This document shows, one piece after another, positions 22,966-34,028 of a stretch of DNA of 64,000 bases. Position 1 is the stretch's first letter. The number at the start of each line of letters is the position of its first letter. The translations under genes and the position numbers were made by a program. The notes below the pieces were generated by a model, which did not search any database, was not told the origin of the DNA, and saw nothing but the letters and a program-made list of their open reading frames with translations. Source of the stretch: Choristoneura fumiferana (Eukaryota; Arthropoda; Insecta; Lepidoptera; Tortricidae); the NCBI RefSeq assembly GCF_025370935.1, contig NC_133474.1:20236383-20300382 (forward strand), given 5' to 3'.

Positions 22966-23076
22966 TCATCATTATCATTATCACATGAGCCGTAGGACGT
23001 CCACTGTTGGACATAGGTCTCCTCCATAGACCTCCAGTTGCTTCGGTTGAAAGCGGCCTGCATCCACAGGAAGAGG
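22966..23076 (-). mobile_element. RTE-like LINE 3' end (minus)
   Basis: The minus-strand frame contains WRSMEETYVQQWTS, the RTE C-terminal signature, followed by GTCCAACAGTGGACGTCCTA and a degraded (GAT)n. It ends exactly where the MITE at 23078 begins, so the MITE inserted in or next to it. Confidence 0.8.
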
Positions 23077-23077
23077 T

Positions 23078-23214
23078 GTACAATCACCAGCACTAATATC
23101 TGACACAACAAGCGTGCATAAATATCTGATACGACTCTATTTCTAGGGCCGGAAAAACGTGTCAGATATTTTTACACGCTCCGCTGTGGCAGATATTAAT
23201 GCTGGTGACTGTAC
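23078..23214. mobile_element. Palindromic MITE, 137 bp, best copy
   Basis: GTACAATCACCAGCACTAAT at the left mirrors ATTAATGCTGGTGACTGTAC at the right. The arms continue through ATATCTGACAC and GCGTGCA for about 55 bp each, leaving a ~25-bp loop containing TCTATTTCTAGGGCC. The element is nearly all stem. Relatives lie at 2291, 28033 and 44213. Confidence 0.9.
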
Positions 23215-23670
23215 CTATTCTAAGAGGATTTTTTTAAACTCCCTCGGGATAAAGAGCTTTTTATTCCACTACGGCAGTGACGCCGTAAGACAAAGTTAGC
23301 TACAGAATACAAATCACAAAAGTATAAGAAAACCAATCACACATTTAATTCAAGACAAATTCGGCCCGCATCATGGTACAAGAAAGAATAAAATTCCTTG
23401 TATTTGAGAACATAATTCTGATTTTCGAGCGAAATTAAGGAAACCGGGCTTATTTCGTGAAAGTTCTTGGAAGTTCGGAAGAGCCCGAAGGCGGATTTTT
23501 TCAGAAATCTTGCGAGTTGATATTTAATTTGGCGGAATAACAGTTGGGAAGTGTAACTTGCTATTACTGTTTCGAATTAAGGTTATCCCGCTGTGCTTTG
23601 GGAACAGTGAGGACACTGCACAATGATGATTCATGTTTTAACCTTGTGATTACTAGTGCACTTTATAAAG

Positions 23671-23762
23671 AAGAAATCAATTGCGAGAATAACACCCGAA
23701 TGTACTAAATAAGTAGAAGAAATCAATTGCGAGAATAACACCCGAATGTACTAAATAAAGTA
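23671..23762. repeat. Perfect 46-bp tandem duplication
   Basis: The block starting AAGAAATCAATTGCGAGAAT is repeated head to tail (23671-23716 and 23717-23762) with no evident change over its core, so the duplication is recent. Confidence 0.9.
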
Positions 23763-24006
23763 CCTGTTTCGCCTCTAATTGAAAAAAAATGTGATAGCTT
23801 CAATGATGGACGTAGTATCTGCATCGGGCCCGCGTGGCAACTGCAGCCCAAGTTCCCTAACTTTGAGAGGAGGCCTGTACCAGTAAAACGTATTTAGGCT
23901 GGAGATTGATGATCATTAAATAAAATATGTCTCTATTGTAATTTATATTGTTAATAGTTCTTATTTTTTTTTCATCTTTGATAATGAACCTACTGTTAAT
24001 ACAACT

Positions 24007-24263
24007 AATGAGGGCTATCGCGTATGAATTCGCCACTAGAGGCGCTAGTGTAGCGTGAGGTCTCCGAAATGTCAAATCTCATAGTTTTTGGGCGGGTTTA
24101 TTTATAATTAGAATAATTTTGTGAATATTTTTAAGGTGTATTAAATATGATTTTAATCTAAACTTTTGTTTTCACGACCGTAATAACAGACTTTGAAAGC
24201 CATACTTAAAAACCTCACGCAACAGTGCGCCATCTAGTGAGACAAAAAACGATAGCCCTCATT
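24007..24263. mobile_element. MITE with AATGAGGGCTATCG ends and TA duplication
   Basis: AATGAGGGCTATCG at 24007-24020 is inverted at 24250-24263. TA flanks the ATGAGGGC/GCCCTCAT ends on both sides, consistent with a TA-targeting (Tc1/mariner-like) transposase acting in trans. The interior carries GACCGTAATAACAGACTTTG. A deleted relative is at 42762-42898. Confidence 0.8.
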
Positions 24264-24613
24264 AGGTACCTACTAACATTATAGGCGCTTTGGTTCATAC
24301 TGTAAGCCTGTAAATGTTTATTATTAATAAATAAATAAATCATTGTAAGGGGTCGTTCGGTCATTAACTACGTGAGCCGGCCTCGCAACGGAGTGCCAAG
24401 GTCACGTTTTTGGTTTATGAATCATACTCGTACCTCCTATGAAAAATAAACATACGTGTGCGTCTATGGGAGTGCAGTGGTCTCCTCTTGTGATATTTCG
24501 TGTTTTTTCCAAACCCCCTCTTCCCTCAAGAGCCTCACGTGATTAATGGACGATCCTTAATAACCTACCCCAAATATTTGTCCAATAAAAAACGTGAATA
24601 TCATCAATGTATT

Positions 24614-24865
24614 TTAACCCCCGACGCAAAAAGAGGGGTGTTAAAAGTTTGACCGCTATGTGTGTCTGTGTATCTGTATGTCTGTAGGTTTGTCTGTGTG
24701 TGTATCTGTCTGTCTGTAGCACCGTAGCTCTTAAACGGGTGGACCGATTTCAATGCGGTTTTTTTTCTAGCGATGGTTTTTAGACATGTTTAATCAAAAT
24801 CGGTTCAGCCGTTTTTGAGATATTGAAATTTGAAGTGACAAAGTCGGGGGTTTCCAACTTTTTGT
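24614..24865 (+). mobile_element. 230-bp repeat B, copy 2 (only plus-strand copy)
   Basis: TTAACCCCCGACGCAAAAAG at the left and AAAGTCGGGGGTTTCCAACT at the right give the 10-bp inverted ends AACCCCCGAC/GTCGGGGGTT. It contains an expanded TGTCTGT-rich tract at 24658-24720. The right end continues TTTGTTAGGTTAGGTTA, as in copies 4 and 6. Confidence 0.85.
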
Positions 24866-25259
24866 TAGGTTAGGTTATAAAAGAACAAGTCTTAGAATGT
24901 ATTGCTCTCGAAGCTTCCATACAAACATGACAAATTGAATGTTTCCAACAATATTTCCAGTAAAGGTCGTACATCAAAACTTTCGTGTTTCTCAAGCTTA
25001 TAAAATACCGCGTCTGGACTGTGTAGGTAAATAGTATTTTATAAAATGCATAAGGTTCGACGTAAAATTCTCTAGGGTTTCGAAGACGTATTAAATTATG
25101 AAAGAACGTGGAAGGGGTGAGATATTATGCCACGGATATCCGTTTCATGAGAAGCCATTATCCTTATGCAACGGCAGAGGGCGCCAAATAGTATACTGCA
25201 ATGCATGTGTAATACTACATTGTGTACAAACTATTATTGACAATGAAACTATAACAAAA

Positions 25260-25463
25260 AATTGGAAAGCCCCCGACTTTGCCACTTAAAAGTTCAATAT
25301 CACAAAAACGGCTGAACCGATTTCGGAGAAACATGTCTAAGAACCATCGCTAGAAAAAAAAAAAAAACCGCATTCAAATCGGTCCACCGGTTTAAGAGCT
25401 ACGGTGCCACAGACATACATAGCGGTCAAACTTATAACACCCCTCTTTTTGCGTCGGGGGTAA
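25260..25463 (-). mobile_element. 230-bp repeat B, copy 3
   Basis: Inverted relative to copy 2 and only ~400 bp from it. It has an A-homopolymer in place of the AAATAAAAAA tract and a shortened CAGACA tract. Ends CCCCCGACTTTGCCACTT and TTTGCGTCGGGGG. Confidence 0.85.
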
Positions 25464-25550
25464 AAAAATGGGAAAAATAGACGTTTAAAGTTCCGAGTGA
25501 TAGGTTACATCACGGGCCCTCACTCGCGAACTTTGACGCGCTTCATCCTT

Positions 25551-26102
25551 GCCATTTTAGGGTTCCGTAGTCAACTAGGAACCGTTATAATTTCGCCATG
25601 TCTGTCTGTCTGTCCGCGGGTAAGCTCAGAGACCGTTAGTACTAGAAAGCTGTAATTTGACATGAATATACATATCAGTCACGCCGACAAAGTGGTACAA
25701 TAAAAAAAAGTAAAAAAAAATTTTTTAGGGTACCTCCCATAGACGTAAGGTAGGGGTGTTTTTTTCCCCGACTAACCCTATATTGTGGGGTATCGTTGGG
25801 TAGGTCTTTTAAAACCATTGGGGGTTGTTTTCTATTCAGTGATATGTTTGCGAAATATCCAACTTTAAAGTGCAAATTTTCGAGCGTACCCCCCCCCCTC
25901 CTAAAATCGAAGCTGTTGGGTGGAAAAATTTGAGAATTATTAGTAGTTTAAGAGTAAATAGCAGCCTAAGGTATAAAATATACCTAAACTTGGAAGATTC
26001 CGTACATAATACGAAATCCTTAGAAAAATATTATTTGATTTTTTCGTAATGGCTACGGAACCCTATCCTGGGCGTGTACGACACGCTCTTGGCCGGTTTT
26101 TT
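25551..26102 (+). repeat. Repeat E, ~550 bp, bounded by TAGGGTTCCGTAG / CTACGGAACCCTA
   Basis: The left TAGGGTTCCGTAG (25558) and right CTACGGAACCCTA (26053) are inverted. The right end continues CGTGTACGACACGCTCTTGG to CCGGTTTTTT. Interior landmarks include CATAGACGTAAGGTAGGGG and TCTTTTAAAACCATTGGGGG. Pieces recur at 10408, 37191 (reverse) and 63028. Non-coding. Confidence 0.7.
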
Positions 26103-26149
26103 GGTTTATTTTGTGTATTCCATGACATTCTTTTGACAAGTGTATTTTT

Positions 26150-26460
26150 ACAAGCTTTTATTTAGTTCACCCTGTCCCGTTGTCTGTCTGTCTGTAATCG
26201 AATTTTGTAAGTTAAATTCGACCAACTTCCAGTGGTTGGATTGACTTGAAATTCGGTATACATATGTAAATTGCGTGACAATACAATAATCTGGTAGTGA
26301 CATCCTGGTAGTCCGGCCAGGATGGTCTCCACAGGAACTCTTCAACGGTTAATGGCATTAACTTGAAATTTGGTATGCAAATGTAAGTTTGGGTGACAAT
26401 ACAAGTACAGTCAACAAAAAGTACAGTAAGCAAAAAAAAGCTTGTATTCAAAAGGTTTTT
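26150..26460 (+). repeat. Dispersed repeat with internal half-duplication
   Basis: GTCTGTCTGTCTGTAATCGA opens the block. ACTTGAAATTCGGTATACAT...GCGTGACAATACAA and ACTTGAAATTTGGTATGCAA...GGGTGACAATACAA are two related halves ~125 bp apart. I recognise the sequence type as a recurrent lepidopteran repeat; no second copy lies in this window. Confidence 0.45.
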
Positions 26461-26940
26461 TTCCCAAAAACTTATTTTTATTTCGCTACTTAGCTTAGTT
26501 TAACAGATCTACTATACATTTACCCCCAAAACGTGTTCGCATTGTGTAGACTAGGTCCTCCCTTCCTCTGAAAGGTCTGAGCTTGGAGGCTTAAGTGGCA
26601 TAATCTGTATGGGCACCGTTTTCATTTCACCGTTCCACGGGCTTGTCAACGCCGGCGCTATTTTAAACCAGGTTTAACTTCAAGTTATTTATGATACAGT
26701 TTTAAATTCTGAAACCTTGGAAGCCTCGAAAAGACTTAATTTCGCTTCAGTTTGAAACTGCACCTAGGGAAGACCGTTAAAAGGTCGAATTTAATTTGGT
26801 GCGTTTGAAGTGTTTGAGAATTCTGTTTTTAGATTTTGCTGGATGGCCTTTTGACAAGAGTTTAAGAAAGGGTTAAAAAAGATTAAAAAATCATAGAAAG
26901 GCTTAATACCTGGGGGCCTTTAACAGAAGCAAATATGAAA
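26461..26940. other. Gene-free stretch
   Basis: No repeat or exon identified. Confidence 0.35.
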
Positions 26941-27173
26941 TAACCTAACCAACAGAAAGTTGGAAAACTCCCGACTTTGTCACTTCAAAGTTAAATATTT
27001 CAAAAACGGCTAAACCGATTGTGACAAAACATGTCCAAAACCATCGCTAGAAAACCTGCTTTCAAATAAAAAAACTGCATTCAAATCGGTTTATCCGTTT
27101 GAGAGCTACGGTGCCACAGACAGACACACATAGCGGTCAAACTTATAACACCCCTCTTTTTGCGTCGGGGGTA
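26941..27173 (-). mobile_element. 230-bp repeat B, copy 4
   Basis: Preceded by TAACCTAACCAAC, the same outer sequence as copy 6 and (inverted) copy 2, so this probably belongs to the element end. Ends in TTTGCGTCGGGGGT. Confidence 0.85.
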
Positions 27174-27336
27174 TAAAATATAGATCGCACTCGTCAAATT
27201 AAACGACATTTAGTTCAAGGACTTTTATTACACTTTAAAGTTTATTCGAAGAGGCAATGTAAAGCTAAATTTTTGATATTAGTAAGTAGCATCAGGCGAT
27301 GTCAATTCGGCACTAAGATAGCGTATATTGATAATA

Positions 27337-27395
27337 CTGTACTTCGAAACTCGAAGTTCGTGTATTATGATTCGAGTTTCGAGTTTCGGAGTAGC
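27337..27395. repeat. Inverted repeat rich in TTCGAAACTCGAA
   Basis: ACTTCGAAACTCGAAGTTCG is mirrored by GATTCGAGTTTCGAGTTTCG with a short loop. It can form a cruciform; probably part of a small foldback repeat. Confidence 0.5.
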
Positions 27396-27554
27396 CCTGC
27401 TGTTTTAATTTGTATACGTATGAACATAAAAAAATGTAGACTCCATTATTTTTAAAAGTCGCTGTAGTAATGGAATTCAGTTTGACAGTACGATCTGTTC
27501 CCGGTATAAGGTTGAATGAGTAGCAAGAGTACAGTGATATATATTTTATTTTTT

Positions 27555-27775
27555 AACTAGCCTGTTACCCGCGACTCCGTTCGCGTAGAATTCTGTTTTC
27601 ACTATCCCGCTGGAACTATGAAATTTTCCGGGATAAAAACTATCCTATGTCCTACTCTGGGACTCAAACTATCTGAATACCCAATTTCATCTAAATCGGT
27701 TCAGCGGTTTAGACGTGATGAAGTAACAAACAAACGGACTTACAAACTTTCGCATTTATTATATTAGTGGGGTTA
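27555..27775 (+). repeat. Dispersed repeat C
   Basis: AACTAGCCTGTTACCCGCGA to ACTTTCGCATTTATTATATT, with GGGATAAAAACTATCCTATG and CTAAATCGGTTCAGCGGTTT inside. Near full-length relative to the 19703 copy. Confidence 0.75.
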
Positions 27776-28032
27776 ACCCAGACCCACTTGCTTGTTTGCC
27801 ATCCAGTTGAATAAAAAAAAAAAAAAAAAATAGACAATAAAGGCTAGATCATCCTGGAGCCTGCAGACGAGAGGAGACGACCCCAAATAAAAAAGGACAA
27901 AGCTAGTTAGACGAAGAAGAGAAGAGTCACCATAAAATTAGAGCTGTCTAGGTGTTTATAAATATCTGAACACGAAATGTTTGTGTCAAGATATTTTTGA
28001 CCATTTAGATATTTCATGTTAGCGTCTGTACT

Positions 28033-28174
28033 GTACAGTCACCGTGCATTAATGTCTGCCAGCGGAGCGTGCAAAAATATCTGACACGACCTAACGGCTC
28101 TAGAAATAGTCGTCTCAGATATTTTTATGCACGCTTTGTTATGTCAGATTGACGGAGAGGTGTTAGTGACTGTA
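28033..28174. mobile_element. Palindromic MITE (ATATCTGACACG family)
   Basis: GTACAGTCACCGTGCATTAA mirrors GGAGAGGTGTTAGTGACTGT. The arms include GGAGCGTGCAAAAATATCTG and CAGATATTTTTATGCACGCT. Second-best copy after 23078. Confidence 0.85.
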
Positions 28175-28410
28175 AATTTTTATTATAGGAAACAAAATAG
28201 CCTCTAGAGCACAATTAGTGCTATAAATAGACTTTAGATAATAATTAAAACAGCTAACGAGGTTTTAAGACAATTTAAATTAAGGAAACTAAAGTGTAAC
28301 ACGAACTGTTTTAACGCAGATTTCAGAACATCTACTCTAATGATCCCTTTTTGGCTGGCAGGTGGGGAATAAATGCTCCTGGATCAAAGCAAAATGATAC
28401 GTATTATTTA

Positions 28411-28435
28411 GGCAATAGCGCCTTTGGCTATTGCC
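28411..28435. repeat. Perfect 9-bp-stem hairpin
   Basis: GGCAATAGC / GCTATTGCC with a 7-nt loop. Short and isolated; possibly a remnant end of a mobile element. Confidence 0.6.
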
Positions 28436-28584
28436 TGTCATATAAAAGAACTTGTAGTTGTCTGTAATATACATGATGATTTATTTTTTAATTTAATTTT
28501 AAATTAGGCGTTATTATTTAAAATTATAGGCCGAATAGTAAAGGGTTACGGAATGGTAACAAAACGGTGCCACTCATAGACTAG

Positions 28585-28758
28585 GTACCATCAGCCAAAT
28601 AAGGGGTCTATCAATTTTTAAACAAGTTCCTATCAAATGAATATGTCGCTAAAGTCGAACTTTTAAGCTGACAGACACGTCTATTGGCAATATTGTTTTA
28701 TGACATGCAAACTATTATCAACTTTAGGGTGGTAAACCACATATTTGACTGATGATAC
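28585..28758. mobile_element. MITE F copy 1 (GTACCATCAGCCAAATA ends)
   Basis: GTACCATCAGCCAAATAAGG at the left is inverted at the right (ATATTTGACTGATGATAC). The same element lies in opposite orientation at 37804-37983, sharing CTATCAAATGAATATGTCGC and GTCTATTGGCAATATTGTTT. Confidence 0.85.
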
Positions 28759-29460
28759 CTCAACATCGAAAGATATTGTGGATGCGTTGACTGCCGGCCG
28801 TTAAAATAGAACTCGTCTCACCCATTCGGGAAGACTGCTCGTGTTTGTTGAGTTAATATTATGCATTAATCAATTACCTATATCCACACGATTTTAGTAT
28901 TAACTATTTATATCTATAGCAAATTTCAAGTCTACTGAACGAGGGTGTAATTTGATCGACAATATTTGAAACCGGCAATATATTTTACATACGAACGAAT
29001 ATTGCAAGTTAAAAATAATAGCTATACATTGCACACAAAATCAAATACTAGCATGCATTAACAATTTAATATAATTCCTAATTAGATTAGAATTTTATAA
29101 AAATATGGCTCTGTCCACTGGAGGACAATTTTGCCAGTGTCTAGTAGGTTTTGCCGTTTTACGGTAGAAAACTAATTCCTAATTAATTTCTATTCAACAT
29201 TCGTTGTCACAGATTGTCAAACATGGCCGCAGTAAAACGTCACAAGAAACGCGAAGCAATTAATATTCCATCCCGGGCCACATGTCGCCGGGACTACACG
29301 GACCGTCCGTCTCACCGTATTTTGATCATGGGGGCGAAGTATTTACATCCAAGTATTTTTACCTGGTATTTTTACTTATATTATTATTATTATTTAACTA
29401 GGTACTTAATTTTTAAGATTCGCAAAAGTACCTTAAAAACTAAGTTCAATGTGCATAAAA
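28759..29460. other. Gene-free stretch
   Basis: Unique AT-rich sequence. A (TAT)n-like run lies at 29377-29395. Confidence 0.35.
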
Positions 29461-29844
29461 AACGCCAGCAAAAATAAAAATAAAAACGCCCGAAAAAAAA
29501 CGCCGCTAAAAAGACAATTAAAAAGTAAAAAATAATTATGCACTACCTACTGTTAAGGTTAACAGGAAACTAAAGTACATATGTTGTATTTTTTAAAGTA
29601 TTAACCTTAGCGGTCCCCCGACACCGACGACGCTTAGATAAAAAAATATTACTACATACTTATACTAAATTAACTTAGGCTAATTTTGCGGGAATCAGCA
29701 TAGTCCCCCGCGGGATAGGGATAAACGAATTGTTCGCAGATAAAGTCGCGGGCAACAGTAGTTAGTGCATAATTATTTTTTACTTTTTGTCTTTTTAGCG
29801 GCGTTTTTTTTTCGGGCGTTTTTATTTTTATTTTTGCTGGCGTT
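29461..29844. repeat. Large inverted repeat, ~85-bp arms, ~215-bp spacer
   Basis: The left arm 29461-29546 (AACGCCAGCAAAAATAAAAA, CGCCCGAAAAAAAACGCCGC) is mirrored at 29758-29844 with one 4-bp indel and one or two base differences. The spacer holds a minus-strand repeat C fragment (reverse complement TGTTGCCCGCGACTTTATCT at 29735-29757) and a CCCCCG-rich patch. Either a foldback element or a recent inverted duplication. Confidence 0.9.
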
Positions 29845-29927
29845 TTGTATGTCGGGGGGTTTTTTAAATTTTAAATTAAGTTTTTTATTTCATGTTTTTT
29901 AAACTTTGATATTTTTTTAAAAAGTGT

Positions 29928-30300
29928 ACTAGTTTGTTGGATATCCTGGCTGCAGCATCAGCTCGTCTTGTTGCCACCATTGCATTGTATGTAGAATCAA
30001 ATACTGATCAAAAGGAATAAAACACGACATATCTGCTATTATTTTTTCAAGAGTATACTAGTGTGCTGGATATCCTGGCTGCAGCATCAGCTCATCCTGT
30101 TGCTACCATTGCATTGTATGTAGAATCAAATACTGATCGAAACGAATCTAATAAACACGATATATCTGCTATGTTTTTATCAAGAGATTACCTACTAGTG
30201 TTCTGGATATCCTGGTTGCAGCACCAGGCCGAGCATTCCATAATCTTGCATAGTTATATAACATATACGGGTGTTTCAAATGTTAGGTCTCAAATATGTT
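29928..30300 (+). repeat. Three-unit tandem repeat, ~130 bp
   Basis: Units start at ACTAGTKTGYTGGATATCCT (29928, 30057, 30194). The first two are near identical through GCTGCAGCATCAGCTC, CCATTGCATTGTATGTAGAA and ACACGAYATATCTGCTAT; the third diverges after CTGGTTGCAGCACCAG. A plus-strand frame runs through parts of it but is not conserved between units. Confidence 0.85.
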
Positions 30301-30367
30301 TGGAAGTAAAGTAAATACCCGCTATGCGTCTAAGATTCCTACCGCAGCGAACAAAAGAGCTGATGAT

Positions 30368-30555
30368 CTTGAAACGGCTAAACCGATTTGATGAGACATG
30401 TCTAAGAACCATCGCTAGAAAACCTGCTTTCAAATAAAAAAAACCGCATTCAAATCGGTCCATCCGTTTAAGCGCTACGGTGCCACAGACAGACACACAG
30501 ATAGACACACATAGCGGTCAAACTTATAACACCCCTCTTTTTGCGTCGGGGGTTA
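30368..30555 (-). mobile_element. 230-bp repeat B, copy 5 (truncated at the left)
   Basis: Begins in mid-element at GAAACGGCTAAACCGATTTG and runs to TTTGCGTCGGGGGTTA. The first ~40 bp of the family are missing. Confidence 0.8.
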
Positions 30556-32399
30556 ATAAAACACATAAAATTAAGAACTTAAACTAAACACTACATTAAA
30601 ACAATTAAAAATAAAATTAACTAAGAACTAAACACTAAACTAAAACTAGAAGAAAGTTTCTAAATGCTCACCCCGCAGCATGGAACCAACGATGCTAGCA
30701 AAAATATATTGGAAGGTAATCACTGTTACCATCTGTCTAGTAGTTAATATTTTTGCTACTTACCTGAAAAAAAAAACAGAAATTATTATCGTTATCATAT
30801 CAGACCAACATTACGCGCTTGCGTTAAGAGGATTATGAAGTAAATCGATAACAAACGGCGAAAACGGTTACCAACCCCTGAACATCAACTGATTTTGACT
30901 AATTTTTGTAATTCTGTCAATCGAAACAAAATCTATGTATCTATACACGTTTTGCTTTTTAAAACATTGATTAAGTAGAAGCAAATATTAATCGATATTA
31001 GTGCTGTATTGTATACATTAATAGATAAGCGAGACGCACAAACCTAGTTTTACCTAACACGACCTGGTTAACTTTGAAAATCAGTCAACGTTTAAGGGGC
31101 AGCAACCATTATCGTCATTGGTATTGCTAACGCGAGCACGTTCAGGGCATATCAAAGAAAACGTTAAATATCAAAGTCTGGAACATTAAAAGCGTCATTA
31201 AAAGCCCTTGAAACCATAGCCCCACTTTGATCCTAAGCGAGTATTTCGGCATCAAATCTCGCCACTAATCCCAACCTATCTCAACGCCCGGAGCTCACCA
31301 AAAACAGGGTCTCAAGCCGCCTGTTGCGAGCCTTATTTGCATTGCGCTGATTGATTATACAGCGGCTGTGGTGGACACGGAATTGATTCATAACTAAATG
31401 CTAATACAAATTATTACGCCAGAATTCATCTCAATAATGTTAGGATAGTTTCGAATAACAACACCCCGTATATCGAACCCGCAGGGTCGCGATTCCAACG
31501 AACTATTTATTCGAATTTGAAAATGGAATTCGAAAGTTTTATTAATAAAATTGATTGAAAAAGTTTTCATACTCTGTGGTTAAGTGTTGCATGGGTTGTT
31601 TGAATAGTGAAGTTAAATTAAGTTATTTTGAATTTTATTCTCAACGGGGGATACCATATGTATTAACACTAGTTATAAAAATAAACTTTTTCGCAGATGT
31701 GGCAGCGTTTGTAATTCGCCTGTATTGTTTTGCTCGTTTCGGCATGTTTCGGGCCAAGCGGGGTATTAATGGACCGCCCTATCAATTATGCTGACTTGGG
31801 GCTATCCAAGCCTGTTTCCATTTTGCTTTCCTTCCTCTCCGCAGATTGCCTTTGCTTTCGTAAACTGAGAAGTTATTACAATAAGGATTTTCATTTCATT
31901 ATTTAGATGAAAATGATTCACGGTTTTACTTATACATTTTTAATTATTTTTGTCAAAATATCAATCAATTTATTCATTTCAAAAATATTGCTACTTTTAC
32001 AATAAATTACACTGGCTCCTACACTAGGCAGGTAACCATTTGTATATGGGTTAACAAATGTGAGGCGAAAAGTCAATAAATTTTACCATATTACCTAAGT
32101 AAGCAAAATTTTGAACAACCATTAATTTAAATACATTATTCATTCATTAAACCATGTAGAGAGATATAAGTTAAACTTAACAGTGAACTAAAAGACAAAT
32201 ACATTTCGGACATTAGATTAATCATTTTACCGAAATCATAGAATTGATTTTTGAACAACTGGGGCATAATTATAAGTATCCAAAGAAAATAGCGCATCGT
32301 TTTTTTTCTTATGGCATTGACACTGGCACTTAATGCGCATTATATTATTTAGAAAAAAAAAAACCAATCATACTGCCCATTTTAATTTGCCGAACGCAT
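30556..32399. other. Gene-free stretch
   Basis: No exon or repeat recognised. Open frames near 31555-31794 have no family resemblance. Confidence 0.35.
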
Positions 32400-32760
32400 T
32401 CCAATTTTGAATCGGCGCGCGTCCGAGACAGTGGCAGTCGCTCTGGCCCATCGGCGAGGCAATATTGCGGAACGCTTTTTTCAATCACCACTCTTGCTCG
32501 TCGCAAAATGGCTGCTTCATGAAAAATTTATGGGTCGAGTCGGGTCCGCGGCGAGCCCTCCTTGCTCCCGCAAGGCACATAACAGACCGAATAACATTAG
32601 TTTATGGACGCTGCCAGCGCTTCGAGGGCACTAAAACGCTTCCACAGAATTTAATGCCCGCCTTTCGGATAGATCACAATGCTGCCTCCGCTATCATGGC
32701 GCGATATTTCTTACGAAAGAAATCTCGAGGTACAGATTGTAATCTAAATTAATTCTCGTT
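32400..32760. other. GC-rich island
   Basis: CG-rich words (GGCGCGCGTCCGAGACAGTG, GGTCCGCGGCGAGCCC) mark a ~350-bp block clearly richer in GC than the surroundings. Two overlapping plus-strand frames are open but dissimilar to known proteins, and the composition alone would reduce stop codons. It also holds two TTTATGG words (near 32527 and 32601). Candidate promoter, enhancer or conserved noncoding block; undecided. Confidence 0.3.
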
Positions 32761-33819
32761 ACGTTAACAAGCTAGGGTTTCGGGTTTCGCTGCTGGAAAC
32801 ATTTACGTTGACAGGCGGTCTGGAAAGTTCTACTACGGACTGGGAAAAGTGGTGATAAGTGACGTTCGTAAGCAGCATTAAACGAAGTTCTAATGGACAA
32901 ACAAAACAACTAACTTCACAAACTCATTATAACAACGATGAATCCTAACTGTAGGGAAATGAGATAGTTTCTAGTTCTCAATAAGGTCAACAAACATTAT
33001 AATACTCGCACAAAGAACGTGGCGGTTTAACAAAATTACAATTGTGACATTGACTGAACGAGTGTGAAGCGCGAGCGAAGTATCTCTGTTCATCTTGGAA
33101 AAAACAATGCGTTCATAATCGTTTTCTCTAAAGCCATGAGGGTTGAAAACGTAAACAACAAATAACATATATTTCAGTCAGTACTTCGCGAAAAACTACA
33201 GCTCGTCACACGCATAAAATTAATCTTGGCTGGCTACTTTTAATTCGATTTTGTCATATTGAACGACCATTCCAAATTCAAATTTAATTCGCGCGAACCA
33301 GTACCTGAGTGCTCGAAATTTAAAATGAGTCGCATCTCCGTTTCTCAGGGTTGTCGAATATTTTAATTAAATTACCGCCTAACCCTGGAGAAGTGGAGTA
33401 GGTACGATTGAATTATTGTAGGCGAGAGAGTGCTAATTATTATTAATGTAGGAAGGGACCAAGTGGTAATTATGGGTGTTCACGTTGCTAAAAATAATTG
33501 CTATTCGCCGACGTCGTAACTCGGAGGTGAAGCATGGCTCGTAATAGCCCGCTTCCTTTGATATACAACGTGTGAATATACTGTTGACGGCAGGAGAAAT
33601 GGCCTGGGAATTATGCGGACGTCGTTAAGGACACATGTAATGAAAATCTTATCGTTTTTGTATTAAGTTATGAATATTTGGGCCAAAAGTCCGGTTAGTG
33701 CCACTCAGGTAAATTCTGAAATTAAACAAAATAAACAGGTATTTTTTTTAGGAATGCGGAAAACTGATCTGTCCGCAGTATAACTTACCTAATAAGAATA
33801 ATTTTGATGTCAGCAAATA
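32761..33819. other. Gene-free stretch
   Basis: Nothing recognised. Confidence 0.35.
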
Positions 33820-34028
33820 TTTGATAATATTTTTATGTTTAGACAAATTCAAATCATTTATTCAGGAAATAGGCCGCAATGGGCACTTTTACACGTCATT
33901 TTTAAAACTACCAGCACTTTCGGATGGACCATCATTGCCAAGAAGAATGCGCCGCAAGAAACTTGGCAGAAAGTCATTTTTTACACGATACAGACATACA
34001 CGATATAGATACAGACGATGTCAAAGTT
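33820..34028 (-). mobile_element. Likely LINE-derived 3' segment
   Basis: AATAGGCCGCAATGGGCACT, CTACCAGCACTTTCGGATGG and GAATGCGCCGCAAGAAACTT make up a sequence I recognise as repeated across lepidopteran genomes, normally read from the other strand as a LINE 3' region. Only one copy is here, so the assignment is from memory. Confidence 0.45.
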
